Part shown: piece after piece, positions 56,522 to 64,000 of the stretch
Layout: every line of letters starts with the position of its first letter
Position numbering within the stretch: the first letter of the stretch is position 1
Assembly (NCBI RefSeq): GCF_014873535.1
Contig: NZ_JADBEF010000001.1
Location: 7,626,001 to 7,690,000 of the forward strand
Source: Nonomuraea africana
Lineage (GTDB): Bacteria; Actinomycetota; Actinomycetes; Streptosporangiales; Streptosporangiaceae
DNA: 64,000 nt
Direction: 5' to 3'
Notes under the pieces: model-generated
Told to the model about the DNA's origin: nothing
Databases searched by the model: none
What the model saw: the letters and a program-made list of their open reading frames with translations, nothing else
Program-made: the position numbers and the translations under genes

Positions 56522-59287
56522 ATGCCGCTTTTCGGACGGGAAGCCGAGCTGAAGGCACTGGCCGAGCTAGTCGACGACCCCGGAGACCGCAGCGGCGTTC
56601 TCATTCGGGGGGAGGCCGGCATCGGGAAGTCCGCGCTCGTGGCGGAGGCCGTCTCCGCGGCGTCGGCCGCGGGCCTGCGCGTGCTGACGACGACCGGCGT
56701 GGAGGCCGAGCAGAACCTCGTTTACGCCGGGTTGCACCAACTGCTGTATCCGGTCCGGGCAGGCGTGGACGCGCTGCCGGCCCCGCAGCGTGAGGCCCTG
56801 CGCAGCGCGTTGGGCCTCGCCGAAGCGGCCGAACCCAGCGTCTACCTCGTCGGCCTGGCCACGCTGACCCTGCTGGCCGAGGCGGCCGCCGTCCGGCCGT
56901 CGCTGGTCGTCGCCGAGGACGTGCACTGGCTCGATCGCGCCAGCGCCGACGTCCTCGCCTTCGTGGCGCGCCGGATCGAGTCCGAGCCCATAGTCATGGT
57001 CGCGACGCTCCGGGAAGGCGAGCGCTCGCATGTGCAGGATGCCGGCCTGTCCCCGATGCCCGTTGACCGGCTCTCCGACGAGGTCGCCGCCGAGCTCCTG
57101 GACTCGATCGCCCCCGGCCTCACCCCAGCGGTCCGGGTGCGGCTGCTGGAGGAGGCCGCCGGGAACCCGTTGGCGCTGACCGAGCTGTCGGCGGCCATGG
57201 GACACCACGGCGGCCCAGGCCCGGTGCTGTCGCTGAGCGATCGCCTGGGCGGGCTGGGTCCGGTGCTGCCGCTGAGCGAGCGTCTTGAGCGCGCGTTCAC
57301 GTCCCGGGTAGCGGCCCTGCCGACTCCGGCCCGCACCGCCCTGCTGGTCGCGGCGCTCAACCAGAGCGATTCGGTCTCCGAAACGCTCGCGGCCACGGGC
57401 CTGATCCTGGGAACGACGGCCGAGCCGGAGATCCTCGCACCTGCCGCCGAGGTCCGGTTGATCGAGCTCGCCATCGACACGGTGACGTTCCGTCATCCCC
57501 TGATGCGGTCGGCCATCGCGGCGGCTTCGACGCTCGCCGAGCGCCGACAGGCCCACCTGGCTCTCGCAGAGACGCTGCACGAACAACCGGACCGGCGGGC
57601 CTGGCATCGGGCCGCCGCGACGGCCGGAGCCGACGAGGGCGTGGCGGCCGAGCTGGACTGCGCGGCCGACCGGGCCCGGCACCGGGGTGGGGTCGCCGCC
57701 GCGATCGCGGCGCTGGAGCAGGCGGCCCGGCTGAGCGAGGGGCAGGACCGGAAGGCGCTCAGGTTGCTGAGAGCGGCCGAGCTCGCGGTCGAATCCGGCA
57801 GCCGCGCCACGGCCGAGCGTCTGGTGGGCGACGCACAGGCCCTCGAACTCTCGCCGCGCCGGCGCGCCACTGCCGCCTGGTTGCTCAGCGGCTTCGAGGA
57901 CGGGGTGCGCGAGGACGTCTCCCGCGTGTCAGAGCTGGCCGAGCTGGCCGCGTCGGTGGCCGCCGACGGGGAGGTGGAGCCGGCTGTCCGGATCCTGTGG
58001 GGCGCCGCAATGCGCTGCTTCTGGTCCGAACCGGGTCCGGCCGCGCGCCGCTCGCTGCTGGGCGTGGCCGACCGGCTGCCCGTTCCTGCCGACGATCCGC
58101 GCATGGTCGCGGTCGCCGCGTACGTCGCGCCGTTCGAGCGGGGCGGCATCGCGCTCGACCTGCTGCGCAAACTGGCCGGCGTGGCCGGCGCCGCCCCCGA
58201 GATCGATCGCTACCTGGGCAGCGCGGCACTGCAGGTCGGGGCGTTCGACCTGGCTGCCCGCTTCTCCGCGGCGGCCGCGCCCGGCCTGCGCGCCCAGGGC
58301 CGGCTCGGGCTGCTGCCCCGGGCGCTGGCCGTTCAGGCGTGGAGCCGGGTCCGGCTCGGCGACCTGGCCGCGGCCGTGCCGGTTGCGGCGGAGGCCGCCA
58401 AGCTCGCCCAGGAGACCGGTCAGTCGTTCATGTACGGGCTGGCCACGGCCGTCCAGGCCGAGATCGCCGCGCTGAGGGGCGACCATGGGCGGGCCAGAAC
58501 ACTCGCCGATGAGGCCGAACGGGTCGCACTTCCCGCCGGTGCCCGGCCCGTCCTGGCCACCGTCCAGCTCGCGCGCGGGCTCGCGGCCTTGAGCGAGGAG
58601 CGCTTCGGCGACGCGTTCGCTGCGCTGAGCCGGATGCTCGATCCCTCGGACCCCGCCTACCAACTGGCCCTGCGCGCTTACTGCCTCGCAGAGCTCACCG
58701 AGGCCGCCGTGCGTGCCGGGCGGATCGACACCATGCGGGACATCCTGCGCGACGTAGAGCCCCTGGCCGCATCGACGCCGTCACCGGCGTTGCACATCGG
58801 GTTGCGCTACGCGCGCGCCGTGCTCGCCCCGAACGGGGAGGCGGAGGAGCTGTTCACGGCCGCGCTGCGGGCGGACCTGACCGGGTGGCCCGCCGAACGC
58901 GGACGCCTCCATCTGGCGTTCGGCGAATGGTTGCGGCGGCGGCGCCGGGCCGCGGAATCCCGGACGCACCTGCGCACGGCCAGGGAGACCTTCGACGCGC
59001 TCGGCATGGCAGCATGGGGCGAGCGCGCACGACGGGAGCTGCGCAGTGCGGGGGAGTCGAGCCCGAACCGGGACCCCGACGCGCGCGAGAAGCTCACCCC
59101 GCAAGAGCTGAACATCGCGCAGTTGGCCGCCGAGGGGCTGACGAACCGGGAGATCGGACAACGGCTGTACCTTTCTCCCCGGACCGTCAGCACCCACCTG
59201 CACCGGATCTTCCCCAAGCTCGGGGTGAGCTCTCGGGCCGATCTCGCGCGGATGCTCAAGACCCTCGAGGAAAGGTCGTCCCGATAA
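56522..59287 (+). CDS. LuxR-family LAL regulator (second)
   Basis: 921 residues. N-terminal FGREAELKALAELV and Walker A GEAGIGKS at ~30-37; Walker B LVVAEDVHWLDRASADVLAF; long helical middle; C-terminal HTH LTPQELNIAQLAAEGLTNRE, then LYLSPRTVSTHLHRIFPKLG. The same length as the first LAL regulator, but the sequences differ strongly. Divergent from the hemerythrin-oxidoreductase pair. The 250-base upstream region contains the palindrome ACGTATACGT at about 56349. Confidence 0.92.
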   Translation: MPLFGREAELKALAELVDDPGDRSGVLIRGEAGIGKSALVAEAVSAASAAGLRVLTTTGVEAEQNLVYAGLHQLLYPVRAGVDALPAPQREALRSALGLAEAAEPSVYLVGLATLTLLAEAAAVRPSLVVAEDVHWLDRASADVLAFVARRIESEPIVMVATLREGERSHVQDAGLSPMPVDRLSDEVAAELLDSIAPGLTPAVRVRLLEEAAGNPLALTELSAAMGHHGGPGPVLSLSDRLGGLGPVLPLSERLERAFTSRVAALPTPARTALLVAALNQSDSVSETLAATGLILGTTAEPEILAPAAEVRLIELAIDTVTFRHPLMRSAIAAASTLAERRQAHLALAETLHEQPDRRAWHRAAATAGADEGVAAELDCAADRARHRGGVAAAIAALEQAARLSEGQDRKALRLLRAAELAVESGSRATAERLVGDAQALELSPRRRATAAWLLSGFEDGVREDVSRVSELAELAASVAADGEVEPAVRILWGAAMRCFWSEPGPAARRSLLGVADRLPVPADDPRMVAVAAYVAPFERGGIALDLLRKLAGVAGAAPEIDRYLGSAALQVGAFDLAARFSAAAAPGLRAQGRLGLLPRALAVQAWSRVRLGDLAAAVPVAAEAAKLAQETGQSFMYGLATAVQAEIAALRGDHGRARTLADEAERVALPAGARPVLATVQLARGLAALSEERFGDAFAALSRMLDPSDPAYQLALRAYCLAELTEAAVRAGRIDTMRDILRDVEPLAASTPSPALHIGLRYARAVLAPNGEAEELFTAALRADLTGWPAERGRLHLAFGEWLRRRRRAAESRTHLRTARETFDALGMAAWGERARRELRSAGESSPNRDPDAREKLTPQELNIAQLAAEGLTNREIGQRLYLSPRTVSTHLHRIFPKLGVSSRADLARMLKTLEERSSR

Positions 59288-59373
59288 GGGCTGTCTGTCG
59301 GCGATCACACCGCCAGACTGGGGTCCTGATCCTGCCTACGGCGTTGGCGGACGGGTGCGGCCCGTGGAGTGGC

Positions 59374-60150
59374 TCAGACGAGTGAGGCGTCGGCCGCCGT
59401 CCTGATCCGGGCGTACATCCCCCGCAGGCCGGGACCAGGCTCCAGTCCCAGATCATCGTCCAGCAGCCGGGCGATCCGGTGATAGGCCGACAGAGCCTCC
59501 ACGCGGCGGCCGTCGCGATCGAGGGCCCACATCAGCAACTCCCACAACCGCTCGCGATAAGGCTCCCGCGCCGTCGCAAGCATCAGCTCGGCGATCGCCT
59601 CGCCACAGTCGCCCTGCGCGACGTCGAGCGCCCAGCGCTCCTCCATGGCTGACGCGCGCAGCTGCTCCAGCCAGGCGCGGCGGCCCTCGAAGAAGGCCCC
59701 GCTCAGCCCCTCGAACGCCGGTCCGCGCCACAGTGCCAGCGCGCCGCGCAGCAGCCGGGAGGCCTCTGCGACCTCCCCCCGCTCGCGGGTCTCCCGCGCG
59801 GCGGCGGTGGTCTGCCGGAACACCGTCACGTCGACCGCGCCGGGGTCCACGACCAGCTGGTAGCCGCCGCCCGCCGACCTGATCTCCGCCTCGGTGCCCA
59901 GCCCGGCGGCACCGCCGGCGGTCAGCACCCGGCGCAGACGGGAGACGTAGGTGCGGGTGCTCACGACGGCGCTGCGCGGCGCCTCCCGGCCCCACAACGC
60001 GCTCACGATCTCGTCGAGCGTGACCTGACGCCCCTCGCTCAGGAGCAGCAGGGCCAGCACTCCCCGCTGTTGCGGAGACCCGACCTCCAGATCTTCCCCA
60101 CCGCTCCAGACCCTGATCGGACCCAACAACCCAAAGCTCACCCCGGCCAT
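59374..60150 (-). CDS. SARP-type regulator (AfsR/DnrI-like)
   Basis: 258 residues; the start MAGVSFGLLGPIRVWSGGED at 60150 is chosen over an upstream in-frame start because it begins the winged helix directly. Residues 1-95 are the OmpR-like winged helix (GSPQQRGVLALLLLSEGRQV, LDEIVSALWGREAPRSAVVS) and 100-250 the BTAD helical domain (EALSAYHRIARLLDDDLGLE). SARPs activate secondary-metabolite genes by binding heptamer repeats. Divergent from a second SARP-ATPase gene. Confidence 0.9.
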   Translation of the reverse strand: MAGVSFGLLGPIRVWSGGEDLEVGSPQQRGVLALLLLSEGRQVTLDEIVSALWGREAPRSAVVSTRTYVSRLRRVLTAGGAAGLGTEAEIRSAGGGYQLVVDPGAVDVTVFRQTTAAARETRERGEVAEASRLLRGALALWRGPAFEGLSGAFFEGRRAWLEQLRASAMEERWALDVAQGDCGEAIAELMLATAREPYRERLWELLMWALDRDGRRVEALSAYHRIARLLDDDLGLEPGPGLRGMYARIRTAADASLV

Positions 60151-60467
60151 CGAGGTTCCCCCACCCTCTCGCGTAGCGCCGCGACCCGTCACCGATGCCC
60201 CCGAAGCAGTGCCCGGGCGTCTCTGGGACCCTACTGACGCTGCGTCGGGACTGTTGACGCATTGTCGGGCTTATCGGTGGTCTGTACGTTTTCCGGCATG
60301 TCTGTCCCGGACGCCGGCCATGCTCGCCCTGGAATGACGTACACGCACAGCGTCACGTGACGCTCGCGAAGGCGGTCCGGGCGAACCTACCTTCTTGGGA
60401 TGTCCTACCGCAGGCCCGTACGAGGGGTCGGCCGCCGTGCACTCTCGCAAGGAAAGCGCCCCCGATC

Positions 60468-62993
60468 GTGATTGGACAGCCGAACGTCGTCTCGGCTCCC
60501 TGCAGGTTCACCGTTCTAGGACCGCCCGGTCTCCATTGCGGTGAGACGCGACTGGATCTCGGCGCACCGCAACAACAGGCCGTCCTGATGTTGCTACTGG
60601 CCAACAGCGGCAGCTTCGTGCGGATCGGTGAGCTGGTCGACGGCCTGTGGGGCGAGCGGGCACCGGCCACCGGCGAAGCCGTCATACGGACCTACATCTC
60701 CCGTACCCGGCGGCTGCTGTCCGAGCACGGACTGGGCTCGGCGATCAGCTCCCAGTCCGGGGGGTACATGCTCGATCCGTCGCTGTTCGCGCTGGACGCC
60801 ACCGAGTTCGCCGATCTGCTCGAAACCGCCAGGCAGGAGCGCGCGAGTGGGCAGATCTCGGTGGCCGCGAATCGTATGGAGCAGGCGCTCGGCCTGTGGA
60901 CGGGAACGGCGCTGGCGGGGGTCCCGGGCGAGGCCGCCGAACGTGAGCGGTTCCGGCTGGAACGACTGAAGCTGATCGCCACCCAGGAGTTGCTGCAGCT
61001 CCGCCTGGAACTGGGCGAGCACGCCGAGGTGGTGGCCGAGGTCCCGCTCCTCATCGAGCAGAACCGACTCGAAGAGCCGTTGTACGAGATCTATCTCCTC
61101 GCCCTGTACCGCAGCGGCAGGCGGGCAGAGGCACTCGAGATCTACCGGACGGTCTACGACCTGCTGGGCAAGGAACTGGGCGTCGGCCCGGGACCGCGGC
61201 TACGGGCGATCCACGACAAGATCCTCCGGGCCGACGCAGAACACGACGACGAATTCGCCCCCGCCCCATGGGCCGAGCGGCCCGCCGCACGCTCCCCACA
61301 GGAGTCCGCTTCGCCAGTGGACACGAAGCCGGAGCGGCCTCCCGGTGGGCAGTTCGTCGGCAGGGGCACGGAACGCGCCGCCTTCCAGGACCTGCTGAAG
61401 AGCCGTGGCGAACGTCTGGGTCTTCTCTTCGTCCGCGGACCCGCCGGCATCGGCAAATCGACGCTGCTGCGTAAACTCGCCGCCGACGCGACCGCCGCGG
61501 GCCGGCAGGTCTGGCACCTCCACGGCTCGGCGACCACGGAAGCGCGCGAACGCCTCGAGCGATTCGCGGAAGAGCTCTCCGGCGTCTCCGGCCCGGTTCT
61601 CCTCATCGACTCCTTCGAGGAACTGGGAGACCTCGAACCGTGGCTGCGCGACGAATACCTCCGCAAGCTGCCCGGCAACGCGATCATCGTGGTAGCGGGC
61701 CGGACCGGGCCGAGTGCCACCTGGCTCACCGATCCGGCCTGGTCCGGGACGATCGTGATCCGGCACCTCGAAGCCCTCACCGTCCAGGAGTCCACCGCGC
61801 TGGTCGAAGCCCGCGGCGTCGACCCCGGCCTCCGGAAGTCCATCGTGGACTTCGCCGCAGGCAACCCCTTTGCCCTGTCGCTCGCCGCAGAGGTCGGCAG
61901 GAGCATGTCGGCCACGGGACAGCCGTCGCGCCGTGACGCCGTACGGTACGTGGTCGACAACGTGCTCGCGCTCCTGGCCGGTAGCGTGCCGACGGATATG
62001 CACCGATGGGCGCTGTACGTGTGCGCGCACGCCCGCCACACCACCGAAGATCTCCTCAGCGCTGTGGTGCCGGGCGGTGAGGCGGTGGAACTGTTCGACT
62101 GGCTCCGAGCGCGACCATATGTCGAAACCGCCGCCCACGGCCTGGACGTCAACGGTGTGCTGCGCGAAGCCCTCGACTATCACCTGCGGTGGCGGGACCC
62201 CGTCGGCTATGAGCGGATGCACCGGCGGATTCGCCGTTACGTCATGGACGAGCTGCTGCGCGACGCCCGCGACCCGCACGCGTGCGTGGCGGTCATGCGG
62301 ACCATCAGTCATCTGCGCCGGCGCGGCGGGGTCGTGTGCCGGTACGTCTCGAGGGTGGGTGAGGAGGATGTGCGGGCGTCTGGGGCGACCCCCGCCGACC
62401 ACGATGAACTCGTCACCATGGCGCGCGAGAGCCACGGCGAGTCCACGGCCGCGTCCGTCCGGTTCTGGCTGGGCCGTCAGCCGGGGGCGTTCTCCCTGCT
62501 CCGGTGCCGCAAGAGCAACCGCCTGCGTGCTTTCATGAGCTGGCTGACCCTGCGGACGCCGGAGAGGGAAGGACTGGAGGCCGACCCTGTCGTGGGGGAG
62601 ATCTGGCACGACGTGAGCCGGCGCATGGCGGTGCCCCCCGGGGCGCACATCGCGATCGCGCGGCATCTGATCTGTCCGGACTTCGAGGCCAAGCCGTCTC
62701 CCATCACGGACGTGTTCCATGCGCGGATGATGCGCGGCTGGCTGCACGAACCGAGGCTGGCGGCCTCGTACCTGGTCGTGGCGAACGGACAGTTGTGGCG
62801 GCCGTTGATGGATTATCTGGGCCAGTACGAGCTGGAGTGCGTGCGCGCGAACTATCCATACGCGATCTTCGGCCACGACTGGCTGGCCGACCCGCCAGAG
62901 CAATGGCGAGACCACCATCTGGAGGAGGAGCTGTGGGCGGAACGGGACCTGAACCTGTTCCTCCGCCAGGACGTGTCCGGCGTGGACGGCTGA
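60468..62993 (+). CDS. SARP-ATPase regulator (AfsR-like)
   Basis: About 841 residues from the GTG at 60468 (GGAAAG 11 bases upstream; an in-frame GTG at 60357 is an alternative). Winged helix with LGAPQQQAVLMLLLANSGSF and LVDGLWGERAPATGEAVIRT, BTAD to ~residue 260, then an AAA/NB-ARC-like ATPase with GPAGIGKST at ~323-331 and PVLLIDSFEELGDL. The C-terminal ~300 residues contain no obvious TPR and are Arg/Trp-rich (HARMMRGWLHEPRLAASYLV), differing from classical AfsR. ATP-dependent activator; targets unknown. Confidence 0.88.
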   Translation: MIGQPNVVSAPCRFTVLGPPGLHCGETRLDLGAPQQQAVLMLLLANSGSFVRIGELVDGLWGERAPATGEAVIRTYISRTRRLLSEHGLGSAISSQSGGYMLDPSLFALDATEFADLLETARQERASGQISVAANRMEQALGLWTGTALAGVPGEAAERERFRLERLKLIATQELLQLRLELGEHAEVVAEVPLLIEQNRLEEPLYEIYLLALYRSGRRAEALEIYRTVYDLLGKELGVGPGPRLRAIHDKILRADAEHDDEFAPAPWAERPAARSPQESASPVDTKPERPPGGQFVGRGTERAAFQDLLKSRGERLGLLFVRGPAGIGKSTLLRKLAADATAAGRQVWHLHGSATTEARERLERFAEELSGVSGPVLLIDSFEELGDLEPWLRDEYLRKLPGNAIIVVAGRTGPSATWLTDPAWSGTIVIRHLEALTVQESTALVEARGVDPGLRKSIVDFAAGNPFALSLAAEVGRSMSATGQPSRRDAVRYVVDNVLALLAGSVPTDMHRWALYVCAHARHTTEDLLSAVVPGGEAVELFDWLRARPYVETAAHGLDVNGVLREALDYHLRWRDPVGYERMHRRIRRYVMDELLRDARDPHACVAVMRTISHLRRRGGVVCRYVSRVGEEDVRASGATPADHDELVTMARESHGESTAASVRFWLGRQPGAFSLLRCRKSNRLRAFMSWLTLRTPEREGLEADPVVGEIWHDVSRRMAVPPGAHIAIARHLICPDFEAKPSPITDVFHARMMRGWLHEPRLAASYLVVANGQLWRPLMDYLGQYELECVRANYPYAIFGHDWLADPPEQWRDHHLEEELWAERDLNLFLRQDVSGVDG

Positions 62994-63001
62994 CGAAAGC
63001 G

Positions 63002-63226
63002 ATGATCCCCGGCATCTCTTCGTCCACCGGGCTGCTGCCCAACCCCAGCGGCTTCCGCTACTACAGCGTGGCGGCCTCGGTGCCGAGGAAGACCGCGGCC
63101 GACTACCGGCTGGAGATAGGCGGCCTGGTCGAGCGCCCTGGGACGTACACGCTGGACGAGTTGCGCGCGCTGCGGCGAGGCGCGGTGCAGTGCGCCTCGA
63201 AGTCACCTGTCAAAATGGTGATGTGA
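63002..63226 (+). pseudogene. Molybdopterin-oxidoreductase N-terminal remnant
   Basis: ATG at 63002; the frame reads GISSSTGLLPNPSGFRYYSV, then ADYRLEIGGLVERPGTYTLD and ELRALRRGAVQC before running into CGNR promoter sequence and a stop. The piece matches the sulfite-oxidase-like fold of molybdopterin-dependent oxidoreductases just before the cofactor-binding Cys region. The rest of the gene is missing. It begins a few bases after the SARP-ATPase stop. Confidence 0.65.
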
Positions 63227-63780
63227 AGCACGTGTTTCTGTGCGGCAACCCCGCGCTCGACCTCGCCTGCACGCTCCGCGCGCGCCGCACGGAACGCGTG
63301 GAGACGCTCGACGTCCCCGACCGACTCGACGCCTGGTACCTGGAGTCCGGCATCGTCGACGCCGTCACCCCCTGTCAGGAAGCGGATCTGGCCCAGGCGG
63401 TGGCGGTACGCGAGGCCATCTACGCGCTGGTCACCGCCCGGCTCGCCGGTGACGGATACGACGACGAGGCGCTCGCCCTGGTGAACGACATCGCGCGCAG
63501 GCCCTCGGCGGCGCCCCGGCTCACGGCCAAGGGGCGGTGGGTCGAGGCGACCCCCGTGCAGGCGCTGTCCACCGTGGCCCGGCACGCCATCGAGCTGCTC
63601 AGCGGGCCCGAGGTGCCGCTGATGAAGGAGTGCGCCAACCCCGAGTGCACCAAGATCTTCATCGATCGGTCGCGTGGCGGGCGCCGGGAGTGGTGCGGCA
63701 TGGAGTCGTGCGGCAACAAGATCAAGGCGGCTGCTTACCGGGCGCGCAAGAAGGACGCTCAGGTGGCCGGCACGCGCTGA
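63223..63780 (+). CDS. CGNR zinc-finger (ABATE domain) protein
   Basis: 185 residues from the GTG at 63223 (a GTG 33 bases upstream is in frame but lies in the remnant). N-terminal ABATE part: FLCGNPALDLACTLRARRTE. C-terminal CGNR zinc finger: KECANPECTKIFIDRSRGGR, REWCGMESCGNKIKAAAYRA. Such proteins are thought to be stress-linked transcription factors. TGTCAAAATGGTGATGTGAA just before the start looks promoter-like, so the mRNA may be nearly leaderless. Confidence 0.85.
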   Translation: MKHVFLCGNPALDLACTLRARRTERVETLDVPDRLDAWYLESGIVDAVTPCQEADLAQAVAVREAIYALVTARLAGDGYDDEALALVNDIARRPSAAPRLTAKGRWVEATPVQALSTVARHAIELLSGPEVPLMKECANPECTKIFIDRSRGGRREWCGMESCGNKIKAAAYRARKKDAQVAGTR

Positions 63781-63861
63781 TCCCGGCGGCTGCTATGGTG
63801 AAAGACGCTTGAGATCGGAAGCTAGGAGACCAGACGTGGCAGGTGACGACGACATCTCCGG

Positions 63862-64000
63862 GTGATACCGGAGATTGATCGGCCCCGGCAGGCGCACATG
63901 ACCGCCGCCGATGTGGCCTTGGTCGTCGTTCCCCAAATCCCTGTCCCCTTGCCGGGCGGCTTCGGCGCGCCCGCGTTCTCGTACGAGGTCTTCTCGCATG
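63862..64000 (+). CDS. Possible gene start, cut by window edge
   Basis: GTG at 63862 overlaps the TGA of a 9-codon frame (MAGDDDISG, from GTG 63836). The frame reads MIPEIDRPRQAHMTAADVAL, then VVVPQIPVPLPGGFGAPAFS and stays open to the edge. An internal ATG (MTAADVAL) is also possible. Too short to assign a family. Confidence 0.35.
   Translation, partial: MIPEIDRPRQAHMTAADVALVVVPQIPVPLPGGFGAPAFSYEVFSH

Noticed and set aside
1..64000. CRISPR arrays, rRNA operons or intact tRNA genes
   Set aside because: No regularly spaced short repeats and no rRNA or complete tRNA sequence were seen on reading both strands; the only tRNA-like piece is the decayed Arg half at 16.3 kb.

Overview
The window is high-GC DNA from an actinomycete. 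The evidence is an AICE-type conjugation and replication module, GTG/TTG starts with GGAG-type ribosome binding sites, large LuxR (LAL) and SARP/AfsR-type regulators, an F420-type luciferase-like oxidoreductase and a CGNR protein. A Streptosporangiaceae-like genome fits, but no rRNA or intact tRNA gene is present to settle it. The left ~26 kb is accessory DNA. The right ~38 kb is a chromosome-like stretch of transport, regulation and hydrolase genes that has been heavily rearranged.

Left part (1-9.0 kb): an actinomycete integrative and conjugative element. On the minus strand, read right to left, lie a 112-aa element protein, an FtsK/SpoIIIE-type DNA translocase (TraSA type), a DUF2637/SpdB2-like membrane protein, two tiny proteins and a RepSA-type replication initiator cut by the window edge. 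A KorSA-like GntR repressor diverges from them. To its right are an HTH-kinase fusion translationally coupled to a second P-loop kinase, two Cys-rich hypothetical genes and a second GntR protein. A complete IS481-family insertion sequence, with 55-bp inverted repeats and a 15-bp target duplication, sits exactly at the stop codon of that gntR.

Middle (9.0-26.2 kb): a cargo or defence-like island. Three large STAND NTPases lie within 12 kb: an AT-richer NACHT protein with a divergent 56-aa membrane peptide; a membrane-anchored STAND-TPR protein preceded by two tiny overlapping ORFs; and a 1.5-kilo-residue STAND protein ending in a PD-(D/E)XK-like nuclease. A decayed tRNA-Arg(ACG) 3' half beside tandem TTGCTAACA repeats marks an old integration site at 16.2-16.3 kb. 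Further right are a decayed and an intact copy of a HAD hydrolase, an unrecognised operon of four overlapping genes, and dispersed copies of a tandem GTTGCTGTA motif.

Right part (26.3-64 kb): two DHA2-type drug exporters with local TetR and MarR regulators and recognisable operators; an AraC regulator, VOC and alpha/beta-hydrolase group; two serine beta-lactamase-like hydrolases; a 37-40.6 kb graveyard of gene fragments (ABC ATPase 5' ends, XRE fragment, hydrolase 5' end, LuxR pseudogene); a disulfide-oxidoreductase-like flavoprotein; and a cluster of secreted hydrolases, three of which share an upstream 33-bp motif. Then come two LAL regulators, a membrane protein with a downstream 27-aa Cys-containing peptide, an aldo/keto reductase and TetR pair sharing one operator, an F420-type oxidoreductase, a hemerythrin, two divergent SARP regulators, a molybdopterin-oxidoreductase remnant and a CGNR regulator.

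The most promising undescribed biology is the STAND cluster with its tiny upstream ORFs and shared repeats, the C-terminal nuclease STAND protein, the overlapping four-gene operon, and the two related tiny peptides near 51.5 kb.
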